Source of the DNA: CAVVFX01 sp963747535
GTDB taxonomy: Bacteria; Acidobacteriota; Terriglobia; Bryobacterales; Bryobacteraceae
Assembly (NCBI GenBank): GCA_963747535.1
Contig: CAVVFX010000025.1
Location: 394,312 to 458,311 of the forward strand
Length of the DNA: 64,000 bases
Reading direction: 5' to 3'
Shown: in pieces, positions 61,941 through 64,000 of the stretch
How the letters are laid out: each line of letters begins with the position of its first letter
Numbering within the stretch: the stretch's first letter is position 1
Position numbers and translations under genes: made by a program
The notes under the pieces: model-generated
What the model was told of the DNA's origin: nothing
The model's database searches: none
What the model saw: the letters and a program-made list of their open reading frames with translations, nothing else

Positions 61941-63215
61941 TTACTGATCCTGTGCGCTGTCTTCGTAGGTCATGGGCTGAACCTGGTGTACCTTCACCAT
62001 CTGTCCTGGTTTGAGTCCGCTCCGGTCGCTAATGATAACCTGCTCGCCCTTTTGGAGGCCGCGGGCAACTTCCGAATAATTCGTGCCCTGGATACCGAGA
62101 ACCACCTTGCGGTCCTCAACCTTTCCGTCCGGACCTACCACGTATACCGTCGTTTGCTCCCCTTCGTGATTGATCGCCTGTAAGGGCACGGCGAGGGCGT
62201 TGCTTTTGTGGTTCAAGGTCAGTAAGGCTTCGGCATAGAGTCCCGGTACCAGTGCGTCACCGGCGGTATTCGGCACATCCACTTCGGTGTGCATGGTGCG
62301 CGTGGACGCCGAAACATCCACCGAGTACCGTTTAATGGTTCCTGTTAAGTCCCGGTCCAGCGAAGGAACTCTCACTTTCACGCTATCGCCTATACGGATG
62401 TACCTGACGTCGGATTCCGGCACGGGAATCACCAGCCGGTACAGGTTCTCCTGAGATAGCCGCACTAATGGCGTCGCTTGGGTTGATGAGCTACCGGCCT
62501 GCATCAAAGCGCCCAGGTTCGCAAAGCGTTGCGTGACGACACCGTCAAAGGGCGCCGTAATCTTCGAATAGGCGTATAGCGCCTGATCGTGAACCAGCTT
62601 TCCCTTGGCCATTGCCAACTCACTCTGTGCCGCGCTCAAAGTGCCTTGCGCTGCCTCCAACTGGGACTCAGCCGCGAGATCCTTGCCCTGCGCATCGTCC
62701 ACCTCCTGTTGTGCCACAAGACCCGGCTTGGACTTGAATACGGTATTGAGCCGCTCGTACTGCTGGTGCAGTGGGGCATGCTGCGCCTTGGCCCGGTTGA
62801 CTTCGTGCTCCTCCCGCGTAATGTCGTCGGTTCGGGCGGAAATGGCCGCGTCGTCCTGCACCAGTTGCGCTTCGAGTTCAGGAATCTCCAGGACCGCCAT
62901 CACCGCCCCTTGTTTCACGTGACTTCCGTAATCGACATTGAGATCTTTGACATATCCGGCCTCCTTGGCGTAGACATCGATCTCTTGAAAAGGCACCAGT
63001 TCCGAACTGAGCGTCAGATGTTCCGCCATGTCACGCGCAATCACCGGGACTGTGCCGACAGTCACTTCAGCGGCGCCAAGATCGGTGCCAGCCGTGGCCG
63101 CGTCAACCTTCTGCCGGGTGCATGAACCCGGAACCAGGCAGGCACAGACGACCGCAACAACCGCGAAGCCGGACCTCATGTGGGAAGGATACCGCGCCGG
63201 AATAGCATTACGCAT
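61941..63215 (-). CDS. RND efflux periplasmic adaptor (membrane fusion protein)
   Basis: About 424 aa. Hydrophobic leader (MRSGFAVVAVVCACLVPGSC) with a Cys that could be lipidated, though the lipobox is non-standard. Then come lipoyl and coiled-coil hairpin parts (YVKDLNVDYGSHVKQGAVMA; helices about 110-200) and beta-barrel (APFDGVVTQRFANLGALMQA). The C-terminal half has VPNTAGDALVPGLYAEALLT and VYVVGPDGKVEDRKVVLG. Start 63215 overlaps the upstream gene by 8 bases; ATG 63179 is an alternative. Confidence 0.9.
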   Translation of the reverse strand: MRNAIPARYPSHMRSGFAVVAVVCACLVPGSCTRQKVDAATAGTDLGAAEVTVGTVPVIARDMAEHLTLSSELVPFQEIDVYAKEAGYVKDLNVDYGSHVKQGAVMAVLEIPELEAQLVQDDAAISARTDDITREEHEVNRAKAQHAPLHQQYERLNTVFKSKPGLVAQQEVDDAQGKDLAAESQLEAAQGTLSAAQSELAMAKGKLVHDQALYAYSKITAPFDGVVTQRFANLGALMQAGSSSTQATPLVRLSQENLYRLVIPVPESDVRYIRIGDSVKVRVPSLDRDLTGTIKRYSVDVSASTRTMHTEVDVPNTAGDALVPGLYAEALLTLNHKSNALAVPLQAINHEGEQTTVYVVGPDGKVEDRKVVLGIQGTNYSEVARGLQKGEQVIISDRSGLKPGQMVKVHQVQPMTYEDSAQDQ

Positions 63216-63645
63216 TGCGATGTTTCCAGAACCAGGCGGAGTTGATGGTTCTCGCGATTTCGTCTTCGTCCGCCTGGCGGGAAAGTACGTCATAGCCGTG
63301 AAGACGGACCACTTCGTCCCGGAAACCCTCATCGATCACGCTCGACGCCAGCAGAATACACGGCCCGTGAGGAAGATCCCCGAGTGCTCTCAGAACCTCC
63401 CGCCAATCCTCGTCCGCGGCTTGCGAATCGTAGACGACGACCGGCGCGGGGCGCGTGCGAAGCGTGTTCAACGCACCCTCGAGCAGCGGGGTACATTCCA
63501 GCTCCCAACCGCGCCTGTCGAAGATTCGCCGCCACTCGTCCCGATAGTCCGCATCGCATGAGATGAGGAGAATTCGAACGCCGTCGGAAGTGCCCGGTTC
63601 TGATCGACGCTCCCGGTGCTTTGTCCAGTTCCATAAGGGTCGCAC
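63208..63645 (-). CDS. Receiver-like protein without canonical phosphorylation set
   Basis: 145 aa from a GTG with a perfect GGAGG 5 bases upstream; the longer frame to 63771 has no such support. After about 22 residues there is a CheY-like fold: VRILLISCDADYRDEWRRIF, APVVVYDSQAADEDWREVL, ILLASSVIDEGF, and YDVLSRQADEDEI at the end. An Asp is present at the phospho-site (VVYDSQ), but the conserved Lys is replaced in LSRQ. It is first of the RND operon and may regulate it, or be a pseudo-receiver. Confidence 0.65.
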   Translation of the reverse strand: MRPLWNWTKHRERRSEPGTSDGVRILLISCDADYRDEWRRIFDRRGWELECTPLLEGALNTLRTRPAPVVVYDSQAADEDWREVLRALGDLPHGPCILLASSVIDEGFRDEVVRLHGYDVLSRQADEDEIARTINSAWFWKHRNA

Positions 63646-64000
63646 GATGGCCTCCTGCGTCCGCTCTCTCCCCAGCGTCTTGACAGACCCTGATTCGTCT
63701 CGATATAGCTTTTCTCGGACCACTGCTCTGAGCTTAAAAGTCCGGCGCTCGAAAGGGAATACGGTGGGCACTGGAAATCTCCGGTAGATTTGCCGTATTT
63801 ACAACTCGTGCGTGGCGTTTCGTTTAAGCTCCAGGTCTAATCCATACGGGTCACATAAGGGGTAACACCCGGTCGCTGCTGATGGACAGAGCGTTCTTGC
63901 GAATCGAAGCCAATTTTTGGCAAGTGGCTGTCTTTTGTTTGAATTATAGGGGGAGTCGCGTGGACGGGGACGCTCGGGTTTGTGCATTTTTGTGCACTTA

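Noticed and set aside
59311..61947. 878-aa rightward frame opposite the RND pump gene
   Set aside because: Very long, but entirely antisense to an intact RND transporter. Its sequence is Arg/His/Gln-rich and lacks domains.
63799..63987. 62-aa leftward frame at the right end of the window
   Set aside because: No start signal and no coding character. The last 350 bases appear to be upstream sequence for the RND operon.

Overview
The window reads as a chromosomal segment of a soil-type Acidobacteriota, most like the Solibacter/Bryobacter lineage. This is inferred from content: high GC, an 'acidobacterial duplicated orphan permease' (ADOP), a dnaK-dnaJ-hspR block, many small ECF sigma/anti-sigma cassettes, a cytochrome P460, a UGA-decoding redoxin and many exported proteins with unknown roles. 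I found no rRNA, tRNA, IS element, phage or CRISPR array.

Layout. 0.1-7.3 kb: an osmotic/storage-sugar block (MscS channel, GH15 glucan hydrolase, trehalose synthase TreS, a TM-helix channel-like protein, a GT78/81-like glycosyltransferase). 7.5-13.3 kb: a fatty-acid beta-oxidation operon in the order fadN-fadA-fadE, ending in a small P-loop kinase. 13.4-15.8 kb: tetrapyrrole genes hemC and cobA-hemD. 15.8-17.1 kb: cytochrome P460 and a lone ABC ATPase. 17.2-22.9 kb: three overlapping two-component genes. 23.2-26.9 kb: dnaK-dnaJ-hspR. 26.9-36.7 kb: mixed housekeeping and exported enzymes (2OG oxygenase, WbaP-type glycosyltransferase, M28 peptidase, DsbA-like protein, altronate dehydratase, HIT protein). 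36.9-43.2 kb: ankyrin protein, prs, the ADOP permease and the selenoprotein. 43.4-48.8 kb: two ECF sigma cassettes of matching design, facing each other around glgA and trxA. 48.8-51.6 kb: gpsA-plsY-thpR and a DNA glycosylase. 51.7-53.8 kb: a small accessory islet with a HigBA-like pair whose toxin carries an amber stop, an unknown gene and a VapBC pair. 54.3-57.4 kb: recJ and two decaying genes. 57.4-63.6 kb: an RND efflux operon with TolC, pump, adaptor and a degenerate receiver protein.

The most notable items are: (1) a thioredoxin-fold/DsbD-N protein whose reading frame crosses a UGA in a U-P-Y-C redox motif, with a SECIS-like hairpin at the right distance; (2) at least three families of intergenic palindromic repeats, two of them with compensatory base changes, lying mostly between convergent genes; (3) a toxin-antitoxin locus with a 23-bp palindrome at its promoter and a single nonsense codon in the toxin; (4) a frameshifted exported gene followed by a 36-codon remnant of an alpha-L-fucosidase. 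Functional statements rest on motif and family recognition by eye; no database search was run.
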